Assembly: GCF_023284065.1 (NCBI RefSeq)
Contig: NZ_JAKIKP010000012.1
Span: 45,182-109,181 of the forward strand
Length of the DNA: 64,000 bases
Source: Shewanella gaetbuli
GTDB lineage: Bacteria > Pseudomonadota > Gammaproteobacteria > Enterobacterales > Shewanellaceae
Reading direction: 5' to 3'
Part shown: one piece after another, positions 1 through 11,804 of the stretch
How the letters are laid out: each line of letters begins with the position of its first letter
How positions within the stretch are numbered: the stretch's first letter is position 1
Notes under the pieces: model-generated
What the model was told of the DNA's origin: nothing
What the model saw: only the letters and a program-made list of their open reading frames with translations
The model's database searches: none
Program-made: the position numbers and the translations under genes

Positions 1-1117
<1,117 letters not shown>

Positions 1118-1978
1118 CTAAACCGCTGCAGCGCCTGAAACAATTTCCGACAGTTCTTGCGTAATCGCTGCCTGACGGGCCTTGTTGTACACTAATTGCA
1201 AATCGTCAATTAACTCGCCAGCATTGTCGGTTGCTGCTTTCATCGCCATCATACGAGCTGCTTGCTCTGATGCGATGTTTTCAACAACACCCTGATATAC
1301 CTGAGATTCAATATAACGAGTCAGTAATGTTTCCAAAATTTCTTTTGGATCTGGCTCGTAGATGTAATCCCAAGGATACTCTGCGATGTCTTCTTCCGAT
1401 TTAGGCAAAGGTAGCAGTTGTTCGATCACAGGAGTCTGAGTCATAGTATTCACAAATTTGTTGAATACAATAAACAGACGATCCAGCTTGCCTTCGTTGT
1501 ATGATTTCAGCATGACACGAACCGCACCAATAATATCAGCAAGTTTTGGCGCATCGCCTAAACCTGATGTATGTGCAGCAACATCACCACCAAAATTATT
1601 GAAGAACTGAACAGAACGGGTACCAATTGGGCAAAACTCAATTTCTGCACCTTGCTCTTTCCAGCTTTTCAGGTCTGTCACTACCTTTTTGAAAAGGTTA
1701 GTGTTCAAACCACCACAAAGGCCACGGTCGGTTGATACAACAATGTAACCAACCCGCTTGGCATCTCGCACCTCTAAAATAGGGTGTTTAAACTCGAGCG
1801 TACCTTGCGCGACGTGACCGATCACCTTACGCATATTTTCGGCATATGGACGTGTTGCTAACATGCGTTCCTGCGCTTTGCGCATTTTACTTGTTGCAAC
1901 CATTTCCATAGCTGAAGTGATCTTCTGAGTGCTTTGTACACTCGCGATCTTGGTTTTAATCTCTTTAGCGCCGGCCAT
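1118..1978 (-). CDS. atpG: ATP synthase F1 subunit gamma
   Basis: Central rotor shaft of F1, coupling c-ring rotation to the beta-subunit catalytic sites. The 286-residue length matches the family. The N-terminal helix begins [20 protein letters not shown] and the C-terminal helix holds the typical [19 protein letters not shown]. Both halves form the coiled coil that fills the alpha3beta3 cavity. The ATG at 1978 has a purine-rich Shine-Dalgarno (GGAGAG) just upstream. It lies between atpA and atpD in the normal operon order. Confidence 0.98.
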   Translation of the reverse strand: MAGAKEIKTKIASVQSTQKITSAMEMVATSKMRKAQERMLATRPYAENMRKVIGHVAQGTLEFKHPILEVRDAKRVGYIVVSTDRGLCGGLNTNLFKKVVTDLKSWKEQGAEIEFCPIGTRSVQFFNNFGGDVAAHTSGLGDAPKLADIIGAVRVMLKSYNEGKLDRLFIVFNKFVNTMTQTPVIEQLLPLPKSEEDIAEYPWDYIYEPDPKEILETLLTRYIESQVYQGVVENIASEQAARMMAMKAATDNAGELIDDLQLVYNKARQAAITQELSEIVSGAAAV

Positions 1979-2029
1979 CTCTACTCTCCAATCTGGGACC
2001 TGAGGTGCCCATAGGCACCCCGTTCATTG

Positions 2030-3571
2030 TTACCAGGTTTGGGTTTCAATGAACTTGTCCATGCCTGCCTTTAACTCACCTTCGATATCAGCGTTATAAT
2101 CGCCAGTAGCATTGATGGTGTTCATTAGGTCAGCATGTTGACTGTTCATGTATGAAAGCAGAGCGGCTTCGAAGCGACCGATTTCATTTAAAGCAACGGC
2201 TTTTAAATAGCCTTTTTCAGCTGCAAAAATTGCTACAGCCTGTGCAGCTACGCTCATTGGAGCATATTGCTTTTGCTTCATAAGTTCGGTTACACGCTCA
2301 CCATGCTCAAGTTGAGCACGTGTTGCATCATCTAAGTCAGATGCAAACTGTGAGAACGCTGCAAGCTCTCGATACTGTGCAAGTGCAGTACGAATACCAC
2401 CAGACAGTTTCTTGATGATTTTAGTCTGAGCCGCACCACCAACACGAGAAACAGAAATACCTGGGTTAACTGCTGGACGTAAGCCCGAGTTAAACAAATC
2501 AGTCTCAAGGAAGATCTGACCATCTGTAATAGAAATTACGTTGGTCGGTACGAACGCAGATACGTCACCTGCTTGGGTTTCAATAATCGGTAAAGCGGTT
2601 AAAGAACCAGTTTGACCTTTTACTTCACCTTTAGTGAACTTTTCTACGTAATCTTCGTTTACGCGTGAAGCACGCTCTAGTAAACGAGAGTGTAGATAGA
2701 ATACATCACCTGGGTATGCTTCACGTCCTGGTGGACGCTTCAATAGTAATGAAATTTGACGGTAAGCAACTGCTTGCTTAGACAAATCATCATATACGAT
2801 TAAAGAATCTTCACCGCGGTCACGGAAGTATTCACCCATTGAACAACCAGAATATGGTGCTAAGTATTGTAATGCTGCAGCTTCTGAAGCTGATGCAACA
2901 ACAACAATTGTATTAGCTAAAGCACCATGTTCTTCTAGCTTGCGTACTACGTTAGCAATAGTAGAGGCTTTTTGGCCAATCGCTACGTAAACACACTTAA
3001 TGCCAGAATCTTTTTGGTTGATGATTGCATCGATTGCCAGTGCTGTTTTACCAATCTGACGGTCACCGATGATCAATTCACGCTGACCACGACCAATAGG
3101 GATCATAGAGTCAACGGCTTTATAACCTGTTTGAATAGGCTGTGATACTGACTTACGTTCAATAACACCTGGTGCAATTACTTCAACAGGAGAGAAACCA
3201 TCGTTATCGATTGGTCCTTTACCGTCAATTGGCTCACCAAGAGTGTTAACAACGCGGCCAAGTAGACCACGACCCACTGGTACTTCAAGAATACGACCAG
3301 TGGTTCTTACTTTTGCGCCTTCTGCTAAATTAGCATAAGGGCCCATTACTACGGCGCCGACAGAATCACGTTCTAAGTTCAACGCGATTGCAAAACGGCC
3401 ACCAGGCAGTTCGATCATTTCACCTTGCATTACATCGGCAAGGCCGTTAATGCGAATGATGCCGTCACTTACTGCAACGATAGTACCTTCGTTGCGAGCT
3501 TCACTAACGACGTCGAACTGCTCGATCCGCTGCTTAATCAGATCGCTGATTTCAGTGGAATTCAGTTGCAT
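2030..3571 (-). CDS. atpA: ATP synthase F1 subunit alpha
   Basis: Non-catalytic nucleotide-binding subunit of F1. The P-loop reads GDRQIGKT at about residues 169-176, and the N-terminus MQLNSTEIS is that of enterobacterial AtpA. I chose the ATG at 3571, giving 513 residues, the same length as E. coli. A TTG two codons upstream is in frame, but the ATG has the well-placed GGGAG Shine-Dalgarno. The gene starts 14 bases after the atpH stop, so the two are probably translationally linked within the operon. Confidence 0.98.
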   Translation of the reverse strand: MQLNSTEISDLIKQRIEQFDVVSEARNEGTIVAVSDGIIRINGLADVMQGEMIELPGGRFAIALNLERDSVGAVVMGPYANLAEGAKVRTTGRILEVPVGRGLLGRVVNTLGEPIDGKGPIDNDGFSPVEVIAPGVIERKSVSQPIQTGYKAVDSMIPIGRGQRELIIGDRQIGKTALAIDAIINQKDSGIKCVYVAIGQKASTIANVVRKLEEHGALANTIVVVASASEAAALQYLAPYSGCSMGEYFRDRGEDSLIVYDDLSKQAVAYRQISLLLKRPPGREAYPGDVFYLHSRLLERASRVNEDYVEKFTKGEVKGQTGSLTALPIIETQAGDVSAFVPTNVISITDGQIFLETDLFNSGLRPAVNPGISVSRVGGAAQTKIIKKLSGGIRTALAQYRELAAFSQFASDLDDATRAQLEHGERVTELMKQKQYAPMSVAAQAVAIFAAEKGYLKAVALNEIGRFEAALLSYMNSQHADLMNTINATGDYNADIEGELKAGMDKFIETQTW

Positions 3572-3585
3572 GCTCAAACTCCCAA

Positions 3586-4119
3586 TTACGACTGCAGCTT
3601 GTCAGACAAACGCGATAACTTACCGCTTACCGAGCCATCAATGACTAGGTCGCCTGATTGAATTATCACACCGCCGATTAGCGATGGATCAATGCTGCAA
3701 TTCAGCTTAACTTTGCGTGCGAGACGTTTCTCTAAAGAAACACTTATTTGCTGTTGTTGCTCTGTGCTTAGCTCAGAGGCAGAAACCACAGTGGCTTCAA
3801 CTTCTTTCGCCCACTCATTACGGTATTCAACAAACAATTCTGATACGGTTGGTAGTATCGCTAAACGCTTATTCTCAGCCATTAACTTAATTAAGTTTTG
3901 GCCTTGCTCGTTTACTTGTTCGCCACATACTTTAATAAAAAGTGATGCCAGTTCAGTACTCGCTAAAGTACCATTTAGCAGCGGTTGCATTGATTCATTT
4001 TCACTTACCAATGCAGCAAAAGCTAACATTTCTGTCCAGCTATCTACTGCTTGTTTTTCAACAGCAAAATCAAAAGCTGCCTTTGCGTAAGGGCGAGCGA
4101 TGGTGCTTAATTCAGCCAT
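3586..4119 (-). CDS. atpH: ATP synthase F1 subunit delta
   Basis: Peripheral-stalk subunit linking the b dimer to the top of F1. The 177 residues equal the E. coli length. The helical N-terminal domain begins [19 protein letters not shown], and the C-terminal segment has the family-typical [17 protein letters not shown] near its end. It sits between atpF and atpA in canonical order with a 15-base gap to atpF. Confidence 0.97.
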   Translation of the reverse strand: MAELSTIARPYAKAAFDFAVEKQAVDSWTEMLAFAALVSENESMQPLLNGTLASTELASLFIKVCGEQVNEQGQNLIKLMAENKRLAILPTVSELFVEYRNEWAKEVEATVVSASELSTEQQQQISVSLEKRLARKVKLNCSIDPSLIGGVIIQSGDLVIDGSVSGKLSRLSDKLQS

Positions 4120-4134
4120 AACTCAACTCCCTTA

Positions 4135-4605
4135 TCAAATTTCAGCAACAAGTTTATTAACAATGTCACTGTGCGCTTCTGGGTCAATCGAACGTTCAAG
4201 AATTTTCTCTGCACCAATTACAGCTAGAGAAGCAACTTGCTTACGCAAGTCATCTTTAACGCGATTACGTTCGCTTTCAATTTCTGCTTGACCCTGGGCG
4301 ATAATTTTAGCTCGCTCAGCATCTGCCTCAGCTTTAGCTTCTTCAACGATTTGAGCTTTACGCTTGTTAGCTTGCTCAATAATTTCGTTTGCAGTTGCTT
4401 TAGCTTCTTTAAGTTGCTCGGTCGCTTTCGCTTGAGCTAACTCTAGATCTTTTGCAGCACGGCCGGCATCAGCCAGACCATCAGCAATTTTCTTTTGGCG
4501 TTCTTCGATAGCATTCATCAATGGCGGCCATACAAACTTCATGCAAAACCACACAAAGAGCGCAAAAGATATCGCTTGGCCTAGCAGGGTAGCGTTAATA
4601 CTCAT
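4135..4605 (-). CDS. atpF: ATP synthase Fo subunit b
   Basis: Peripheral-stalk subunit that anchors F1 to the membrane. A single hydrophobic N-terminal helix (about residues 8-30, with [16 protein letters not shown]) is followed by a long charged coiled coil rich in Ala, Lys and Glu, ending in the delta-binding region. At 156 residues it matches E. coli AtpF. Only one b-type gene is present, so the stalk is a homodimer as in other gammaproteobacteria. Confidence 0.97.
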   Translation of the reverse strand: MSINATLLGQAISFALFVWFCMKFVWPPLMNAIEERQKKIADGLADAGRAAKDLELAQAKATEQLKEAKATANEIIEQANKRKAQIVEEAKAEADAERAKIIAQGQAEIESERNRVKDDLRKQVASLAVIGAEKILERSIDPEAHSDIVNKLVAEI

Positions 4606-4632
4606 AACGTCAACTCCTTATAGGGTGCTAAA

Positions 4633-4908
<276 letters not shown>

Positions 4909-4923
4909 CTAATTTTTATTTAA

Positions 4924-5757
<834 letters not shown>

Positions 5758-6141
5758 TTAATTTTGCTTGAAGTATAAAGGGGCTGTCCAAGGTACAAAT
5801 ATGCCCAGAGCATAGGTTGCTATTAATGGACCAAAGTCCATTTTTAACAAGCCCAACGCTATAGCAAACAAGACTATGGTAAGCAGCAACTTTACCGCTT
5901 CCCCCAGAAAAAGTGATTTAACCACTTTCCCCGACGCACTTGCCCCTGCATGGGAAAAGGCTAGGGTTGCGAATACAAAATTAGGGAGTACAGCAATGAG
6001 CCCTCCTGCCAAGGCAGACAAACCATACTGAACACCCCACATAACGAAAAGTAAAATTGATGTTCCCCCAACAATCGCTGCCTGTAACATCACTATTTTA
6101 TAAGCTGAAGCTCGGCCACGACGCGCTAAAACATTAGTCAA
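5758..6141 (-). CDS. atpI: ATP synthase subunit I
   Basis: Small hydrophobic protein (127 residues, about four membrane helices) encoded first in the atp operon. In this family it assists c-ring assembly or ion supply and is not part of the final core enzyme. The start is a TTG at 6141, supported by GGAGAG six bases upstream; no in-frame ATG is near. A rare start codon is usual for this weakly expressed leader gene. Confidence 0.9.
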   Translation of the reverse strand: MTNVLARRGRASAYKIVMLQAAIVGGTSILLFVMWGVQYGLSALAGGLIAVLPNFVFATLAFSHAGASASGKVVKSLFLGEAVKLLLTIVLFAIALGLLKMDFGPLIATYALGIFVPWTAPLYFKQN

Positions 6142-6227
6142 TTTTATCTCTCCGCATTCATGCTTTTTGCCAGTTGAAGTCTAAAGTAATTTTATTAACC
6201 CAGCCTTAACTTCTAAAAAGCCTGCAA

Positions 6228-6255
6228 AGTATACCTTTTCGCGTTTTGTTTGCAA
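6228..6255 (-). promoter_or_regulatory. Probable sigma70 promoter of the atp operon
   Basis: On the minus strand, TTGCAA (6255-6250), a 16-base spacer and TATACT (6233-6228) lie about 90 bases upstream of atpI. This is the best -35/-10 pair in the atpI-parB gap. Start-site mapping has not been done, so this is inference from consensus only. Confidence 0.55.
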
Positions 6256-6366
6256 CTTTGATGTGTCTAAAATGGCTATTTTAACCGTGATTTAACTCAA
6301 GAACGGCGAAAACAAAATATTTAGCTATGTCACAAACTTACTGAACAACGAATAAATTTCAAAAAA

Positions 6367-7239
6367 TTAGTGAATTTTACTCAGAATTCCATCTAATTCG
6401 GCCAAATCTTGGTAATTAATTACAATTTTACCTTTGCCTTTACTACCATGATTAATGGCAACTTTGGCACCGAGTCTTTCAATTAACTGTTGTTCTAGAC
6501 GGGTTACATCGTAGTCTTTAGCTGGTTTTTCGGGGGTTTTAGGAGGATTTAGCGCTTTATGAACTAATCGTTCAGTTTCACGAACTGTCATTTCTTTTGA
6601 AGCAACTAATCTAGCGAGGTTTGTTTGCTCATCACCTTCAATAGAAAGCAGCGCGCGAGCATGCCCCATATCAATATCACCATACTCTAATAAACGCTTA
6701 ACTGGTTCATTTAAACCATTAAGGCGAAGCAAGTTTGATACGGATGCACGAGATTTACCCACTGCATCGGCAACTTGTTGATGAGTGAGTTCAAATTCTT
6801 CAAGTAAACGTTGTAGTGCAATGGCTTCTTCCATTGCATTTAAATCTTCACGTTGAATATTTTCTATCAATGCAATGGCAACGGCCGCTTCATCTGCCAC
6901 TTGTTTAACAATACAAGGTACGGTTTCAAGTTTGGCTATTTGAGAAGCGCGCCAACGACGTTCACCGGCAATAATTTCATATTTAGAATCAGAGACTTTT
7001 CTGACCACAATAGGTTGGATAACGCCTTGAGTTTTAATTGATTCTGCTAGTTCTTCCAAGGCATCAGGTGACATATCTTTACGCGGTTGGTATTTACCTG
7101 GTTGCAATAATTCTAATGCAAGATTGATCAGATCACTTTCCGGCTTTTGTTGCGGAATTTCGGCCTGTTTACTTGCGGCATTACTATTGCTCAGTAAGGC
7201 ATCGAGTCCTTTGCCTAAACCACGTTTTTTTAACGTCAT
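6367..7239 (-). CDS. parB: Chromosome partitioning protein ParB (CTP-dependent clamp)
   Basis: Centromere-binding protein that loads at parS, spreads along DNA and stimulates ParA. The 290 residues show the family layout. The N-terminal CTPase/arginine patch reads GERRWRAS (92-99), followed by ENIQREDLNAMEEA (126-139). A helix-turn-helix lies around 152-173 (HQQVADAVGKSRASVSNLL), and a C-terminal dimer domain completes it. It lies 15 bases after parA. Likely targets are the parS-type sites at 35009, 36284 and 39326 in this window. Confidence 0.97.
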   Translation of the reverse strand: MTLKKRGLGKGLDALLSNSNAASKQAEIPQQKPESDLINLALELLQPGKYQPRKDMSPDALEELAESIKTQGVIQPIVVRKVSDSKYEIIAGERRWRASQIAKLETVPCIVKQVADEAAVAIALIENIQREDLNAMEEAIALQRLLEEFELTHQQVADAVGKSRASVSNLLRLNGLNEPVKRLLEYGDIDMGHARALLSIEGDEQTNLARLVASKEMTVRETERLVHKALNPPKTPEKPAKDYDVTRLEQQLIERLGAKVAINHGSKGKGKIVINYQDLAELDGILSKIH

Positions 7240-7254
7240 TTTTAGTTCCTACGT

Positions 7255-8037
7255 TTATTTTGTTTGAGGTTGCTGCTCTGCACGACGAATAATTTCACCC
7301 GCTAAGGCTAAATATGCCTTAGCTCCGGCACTGCTTTTGTCGTAATACATGGCGGGAGCACCAAAGCTTGGCGCTTCAGCTAAACGAATATTTCTGGGAA
7401 TTACCGTACGATATACTTTTTCACCAAAGTGTTGTTTCAATTGATCTGAAACATCATTGGATAATCTATTTCTGGGATCGTACATAGTTCGTAAGATCCC
7501 CTCAATACTCAGGTTAGGATTAACCATAGCCCCTAATTTAGTAATAGTATCAATTAATGCCGTTAAGCCTTCAAGGGCATAATATTCACATTGCATTGGC
7601 ACAAGAACTGAATCTGCCGCTGACATTGCATTTACTGTCAGCATATTGAGTGAGGGCGGACAATCGATGAAAATAAAATCATAATCATCTTTGATCGGTG
7701 CCAAGGCGTTTCTTAAACGAATTTCTCGAGCAAAAAATTCCATCAGTTTAATTTCGGCAGCAGTAACATCACCATTACCGGCGATTAAATCGTATTTACC
7801 GACAGTATTTTTAATAACCACTTCATCGAAAGGTTTTTCATCCACTAATAGCTCGTAAGCGGTATTTTCCAGTTCATATTTATCAACGCCACTGCCCATA
7901 GTCGCGTTACCTTGAGGATCTAAATCAATTAACAACACTTTACGCTTAGTTGCGGCAAGTGATGCGGCTAAATTAACGCAAGTTGTTGTTTTTCCAACGC
8001 CACCTTTTTGGTTAGCTACGGCAATGATTTTACCCAC
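7255..8037 (-). CDS. parA: Chromosome partitioning ATPase ParA (Soj)
   Basis: Walker-type ATPase that positions origins through ATP-dependent binding to nucleoid DNA. The deviant Walker A KGGVGKTT is at residues 11-18, and a second conserved block, FIDCPPSLNMLTVNA, lies mid-protein. At 260 residues it is a short chromosomal ParA without the N-terminal DNA-binding extension of plasmid type Ia proteins. It is upstream of parB in the same direction, and rsmG precedes it, the usual origin-proximal rsmG-parA-parB order. Confidence 0.97.
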   Translation of the reverse strand: MGKIIAVANQKGGVGKTTTCVNLAASLAATKRKVLLIDLDPQGNATMGSGVDKYELENTAYELLVDEKPFDEVVIKNTVGKYDLIAGNGDVTAAEIKLMEFFAREIRLRNALAPIKDDYDFIFIDCPPSLNMLTVNAMSAADSVLVPMQCEYYALEGLTALIDTITKLGAMVNPNLSIEGILRTMYDPRNRLSNDVSDQLKQHFGEKVYRTVIPRNIRLAEAPSFGAPAMYYDKSSAGAKAYLALAGEIIRRAEQQPQTK

Positions 8038-8094
8038 AATGTCATCCTGTTGTTATTTTTGATGTCCGGTACACGTAAATCTGTTGAATCAGTA

Positions 8095-8715
8095 TTACAC
8101 TTTTACCAATTTTAATAAATGTCGCTGTTCATCAAGCTTAGGGACTTGCAAACTAATGGTTTCCAGCAATGTAAACTCTGCCGGAATTGCGGCTATTTCA
8201 GCATCAGTTAACTGACCTTTTAGCGCATAAAAGGTGCCATTTTCTTTTGGTAAATGATGACACCAATTTAACATATCAGCGATAGAGGCAAATGCTCGGC
8301 TCAATACCCCATCAAATAATGGATCAGGTTGATAGGCTTCAACTCTGCTTTCAACCGAGGTGAAATTATTAATTTTCAACTCAAATTGAACTTGTTTTTG
8401 AAAACGAATTCGTTTTCCTAAACTGTCCAATAATACAAATTCTTTATCTGGATTTAAAATAGCTAATGGAATACCGGGTAATCCTGGACCAGTGCCAACA
8501 TCAATAAATAGCTCACCATCAAGATAAGGGGATACAACTAAACTGTCCATAACATGACGGATTAACATTTGTTCAGGAGAGCGAACTGAGGTTAAATTGT
8601 ACGCTTTATTCCACTTGTTAAGCATTTCAACAAAGCCAACAAGTTGTTTTTGCTGTAATTCTGTTGCTGAAATATTCATTTCAGCTAAATAATCACTAAG
8701 TTGAGCTGCTAACAC
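8095..8715 (-). CDS. rsmG: 16S rRNA m7G527 methyltransferase RsmG (GidB)
   Basis: SAM-dependent methyltransferase that modifies G527 of 16S rRNA. The SAM-binding loop is [15 protein letters not shown] at residues 72-86, in the middle of a 206-residue protein of normal length. A GTG start at 8715 is supported by AAGAGG eight bases upstream. It lies downstream of mnmG, as in most bacteria, and a hairpin sits in the mnmG-rsmG gap. Confidence 0.97.
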   Translation of the reverse strand: MLAAQLSDYLAEMNISATELQQKQLVGFVEMLNKWNKAYNLTSVRSPEQMLIRHVMDSLVVSPYLDGELFIDVGTGPGLPGIPLAILNPDKEFVLLDSLGKRIRFQKQVQFELKINNFTSVESRVEAYQPDPLFDGVLSRAFASIADMLNWCHHLPKENGTFYALKGQLTDAEIAAIPAEFTLLETISLQVPKLDEQRHLLKLVKV

Positions 8716-8774
8716 AGGTATTGCCTCTTATTTTATATCGATAAACGTCAGTATTATGAAGCCGTAGAAGCACT

Positions 8775-8798
8775 AAGGGAAGCCTTATGGCTCCCCTT
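8775..8798 (-). other. Intercistronic hairpin between mnmG and rsmG
   Basis: Two 10-base arms (8775-8784 and 8789-8798) pair with one mismatch around a 4-base loop. No T-tract follows in the minus direction, so it is more likely an mRNA-stability or attenuation hairpin than a full terminator. Function is inference. Confidence 0.4.
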
Positions 8799-8827
8799 GT
8801 GTTTGACTTTGAGTCGTTTGCTTGAAA

Positions 8828-10717
8828 TTAAGCAGTTTTTCTTAATAATCCGCGTTTTTTCAGATGTACTAACAAAATTGAAATCGCCGCAGGCGTAATA
8901 CCTGATATACGTGATGCTTGACCGACGGTTTCTGGTTTATGGTTATTTAATTTAGCGATCACTTCATTTGAAAGTCCTGGCACTTCTTGGTAATCCAGAT
9001 CTAATGGCAGTAATGAGTTTTCATGTCTAACCGCTTTATCAATTTCATCTTGCTGACGTTGAATATAACCAGAATATTTCACTTGAATCTGAACTTGCTC
9101 TGCAGCACGTGGATCTTCAAGCCCAGGACCAAAACCTTCTAATGACATCAGTTTTGGGTAATCCATTTCAGGACGACGCAATAAATCTTCAAAAGAAGCT
9201 TCTCGTGAAATAGGGGTGTTTAATTCAGGATTTAATACATTTAATAAAGCTGAATTAGGATGAACCCACTGGCTACGTAAACGTTGAAGTTCAAGTTCTA
9301 TTGACTCACGCTTTTGAGTAAATTTCTGCCAACGTTCATCATCCACTAAGCCTAGTTCACGACCTTTTTCTGTTAAACGTAAATCAGCATTGTCTTCACG
9401 TAATAACAAACGATATTCAGCACGGCTTGTGAACATACGGTACGGTTCTTTTGTGCCTAATGTTGATAAATCATCAACTAACACACCAATGTAGGCTTCA
9501 TCTCTACGAGGGCACCAACTGTCTTTGCCTTGTACTTGTAAACTGGCATTCATACCTGCAAGTAAACCTTGGGCACCGGCTTCTTCGTAACCAGTAGTCC
9601 CATTAATTTGTCCTGCAAAAAATAGTCCGTTAATGGCTTTTGTTTCTAGTGAGTTTTTAAGATCTCGTGGATCAAAATAATCATACTCAATAGCATAACC
9701 TGGACGAATAATTTCAGCACTTTCCATGCCTTTGATCGAACGAACTAAATTTAATTGCACATCAAACGGTAAGCTTGTTGAAATACCATTTGGGTATATT
9801 TCATTGGTATTTAACCCTTCTGGCTCAATAAATATTTGATGTGATGATTTATCAGCAAAACGGTTAATTTTATCTTCAATTGATGGGCAATATCTTGGGC
9901 CAATACCTTCAATAACCCCAGAATACATAGGGCTTCTGTCTAAACCTCCACGAATAATATCGTGAGTTTTCTCATTGGTATGAGTGATATAACAAGAAAT
10001 TTGCTCAGGATGCTGACTTACATCACCAATAAATGACATTACAGGCAACGGTGTATCGCCTTTTTGTTCGGTCATTTGATCAAAATCGATGGTGTTGGCA
10101 TCAATGCGTGGTGGAGTACCGGTTTTTAACCGTCCGACTCGAATAGGTAATTCGCGTAAACGATGGGCAAGTGCAATGGCAGGAGGATCGCCCGCTCGTC
10201 CACCACTGTAATTTTGAAGACCAATATGAATTTTACCGCTTAAAAAAGTACCTGTTGTCAGTACTACGGCTGGCGCTTCAAATGCTAATCCCATTTGAGT
10301 GACCACACCAATAACTTTGTCGTTTTCAACAATCAAATCGTCTACAGCTTGTTGAAAAATACGTAAATTAGGCTGGTTTTGTAATATTTGCTGAATTTTT
10401 TGGCGATAAAGCGCTCTGTCTGCTTGGGCACGAGTTGCTCGAACAGCAGGGCCTTTACTGGAGTTAAGTGTTCTGAATTGAATACCCGCAAAGTCAGTGG
10501 CAATGGCCATTGAACCGCCTAAAGCATCAATTTCTTTAACCAAATGGCCTTTGCCAATGCCACCAATGGCAGGATTACAAGACATTTGGCCTAGTGTATC
10601 CACGTTATGGGTTAATAATAACGTTTTAGACCCCATTCTTGCTGCGGCAAGTGCAGCTTCAGTTCCGGCATGACCACCACCAACAATAATTACATCAAAC
10701 CGTTCATGAAAATGCAT
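8828..10717 (-). CDS. mnmG: tRNA U34 carboxymethylaminomethyl modification enzyme MnmG (GidA)
   Basis: FAD-dependent partner of MnmE that forms cmnm5U at the wobble base of several tRNAs. The FAD-binding motif [10 protein letters not shown] is at residues 13-22, and the conserved [20 protein letters not shown] follows shortly after. The C-terminal helical tRNA-binding domain ([13 protein letters not shown] region) is present. Its 629 residues equal E. coli MnmG. It is transcribed away from oriC; its partner gene mnmE is at 19646-21007 on the other side of the origin. Confidence 0.98.
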   Translation of the reverse strand: MHFHERFDVIIVGGGHAGTEAALAAARMGSKTLLLTHNVDTLGQMSCNPAIGGIGKGHLVKEIDALGGSMAIATDFAGIQFRTLNSSKGPAVRATRAQADRALYRQKIQQILQNQPNLRIFQQAVDDLIVENDKVIGVVTQMGLAFEAPAVVLTTGTFLSGKIHIGLQNYSGGRAGDPPAIALAHRLRELPIRVGRLKTGTPPRIDANTIDFDQMTEQKGDTPLPVMSFIGDVSQHPEQISCYITHTNEKTHDIIRGGLDRSPMYSGVIEGIGPRYCPSIEDKINRFADKSSHQIFIEPEGLNTNEIYPNGISTSLPFDVQLNLVRSIKGMESAEIIRPGYAIEYDYFDPRDLKNSLETKAINGLFFAGQINGTTGYEEAGAQGLLAGMNASLQVQGKDSWCPRRDEAYIGVLVDDLSTLGTKEPYRMFTSRAEYRLLLREDNADLRLTEKGRELGLVDDERWQKFTQKRESIELELQRLRSQWVHPNSALLNVLNPELNTPISREASFEDLLRRPEMDYPKLMSLEGFGPGLEDPRAAEQVQIQVKYSGYIQRQQDEIDKAVRHENSLLPLDLDYQEVPGLSNEVIAKLNNHKPETVGQASRISGITPAAISILLVHLKKRGLLRKTA

Positions 10718-10899
10718 TTTTGACCTACGTAGATAAAATTAACAATAACTAAATTAAAATGGTTTTTGATCAAATATTTTTTTCCCAGAAGTGACATGGG
10801 TATATTTGGATCGCTCCAGTTGAGCAGATCATTTTAGCACTGCAAAGCACCTTGGTGAAAGATCAATTTTAGCCTGTTTGATCAAGTTTGGGTTGAGTA

Positions 10900-10955
10900 A
10901 AAGATCTTAAGATCTTTATATAGATCTTCTTATTATGTTTACTATTAAGATCGTG
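10900..10955. repeat. Probable DNA unwinding element of oriC (GATCT repeats)
   Basis: Four GATC(T) units at 10903, 10911, 10923 and 10949 are embedded in AT-rich sequence, resembling the AT-rich 13-mers beside the E. coli DnaA boxes. The tract lies on the mnmG side of the boxes, as in E. coli. Melting activity is inferred, not shown. Confidence 0.7.
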
Positions 10956-11065
10956 TTTTTCTGTGGGTAACGCTATAAGTTCATTTTAATCATTAACTTA
11001 TAGGTTTTTGATCCTGTGATCTATTGACGATCAAACCTAATATAAGTTGGGGATAGATCGTATGG

Positions 11066-11180
11066 TTATCCACAGGGGGGATCTTTTATCAGATCGAGGT
11101 GTTAATAGTACAATGTTATGATCGGTGAAAATAATAGTTTATCCACAAAGTTATAAATAAAAATAGTAATTTGTGGATAA
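11066..11180. promoter_or_regulatory. Cluster of three perfect DnaA boxes in oriC
   Basis: TTATCCACA occurs exactly at 11066-11074 and 11139-11147 on the plus strand, and at 11172-11180 on the minus strand. The last two face each other 24 bases apart. Another perfect copy is at 11324-11332 inside mioC. Confidence 0.9.
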
Positions 11181-11238
11181 ACTCGATCTAAAGTGTGGGT
11201 TAATTGGATTGTACGCCCAATAACTTATAAGAAATGAT

Positions 11239-11682
11239 CTAAGCTATACTATTTTGCCAGCTTGATAACCAGGCCAAAGCGGGCTCTTCAGGGATTGGAT
11301 CTTGTTGTACATCGATCTGGATCTTATCCACAAACTCTTTTGCACCTGCTTGTGAAAAGAGTGAGATCAATTTTTCGGGGCCTTGGCAAAAAGTATCGTA
11401 ACTTGAGTCACCAACAGCGCACAAAGCGTAAAAATGATCTTTCAGATCGGGCATTTCGAGCATTATTTGTTTGTAAAAAGGCTGAATATTGTCAGGTAAT
11501 TCTCCCGCTCCATGGGTAGAACACACTAAAACCCATAGCGAAAATTGCTTTAAATCTGCCAATTCTGGTGTCAACATCACCTCTGTTTCGTGGCCTAATT
11601 CGGTCAATTTTTCTGCTAATTCATCTGCTATATATTCGGTACCGCCAAGCGTGGTGCCCACTAGAAATGCAATTTTTGCCAT
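11239..11682 (-). CDS. mioC: Flavodoxin-like protein MioC
   Basis: Small FMN-binding flavodoxin; in E. coli it is linked to biotin synthase activity. The 147 residues match the family. The N-terminal phosphate loop is VGTTLGGTEYIADEL and a conserved CSTHGAGELPDN segment contacts the flavin. As in E. coli, it borders oriC and is transcribed toward it, so its transcription may affect origin structure. A perfect DnaA box lies within the gene at 11324-11332. Confidence 0.95.
   Translation of the reverse strand: MAKIAFLVGTTLGGTEYIADELAEKLTELGHETEVMLTPELADLKQFSLWVLVCSTHGAGELPDNIQPFYKQIMLEMPDLKDHFYALCAVGDSSYDTFCQGPEKLISLFSQAGAKEFVDKIQIDVQQDPIPEEPALAWLSSWQNSIA
11324..11332 (+). promoter_or_regulatory. 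Perfect DnaA box inside mioC
   Basis: TTATCCACA in the distal coding part of mioC, about 140 bases beyond the oriC box cluster and flanked by several GATC sites. It could extend the DnaA-binding region into mioC. Confidence 0.65.
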
Positions 11683-11804
11683 TTGATCTCCAAAATTATC
11701 TTCACTTTTGCTCAGTATACTTGAGTTAATGGTTTTTATTATTGCACCTTGTGGCTATTGTCAGTAGTTTTAAGCCCATCATTTACAAATGCGTAACAAT
11801 TATT

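Larger units (their letters stand above)
10861..11236. other. oriC: Chromosomal replication origin oriC
   Basis: This is the gap between mnmG and mioC (10718-11238), the same position as oriC in E. coli. It contains 15 GATC sites at 10861-11236, far above chance and expected for Dam/SeqA control. There are perfect DnaA boxes TTATCCACA at 11066-11074 and 11139-11147 (plus strand) and 11172-11180 (minus strand). Weaker boxes occur at 10962-10970 (TGTGGGTAA) and 11194-11202. An AT-rich, GATCT-repeated tract lies on the mnmG side. The boundaries are approximate. Confidence 0.93.

Noticed and set aside
3692..4090. 132-codon plus-strand frame antisense to atpH
   Set aside because: Lies wholly within atpH, Cys/Ser-rich shadow translation with no support.
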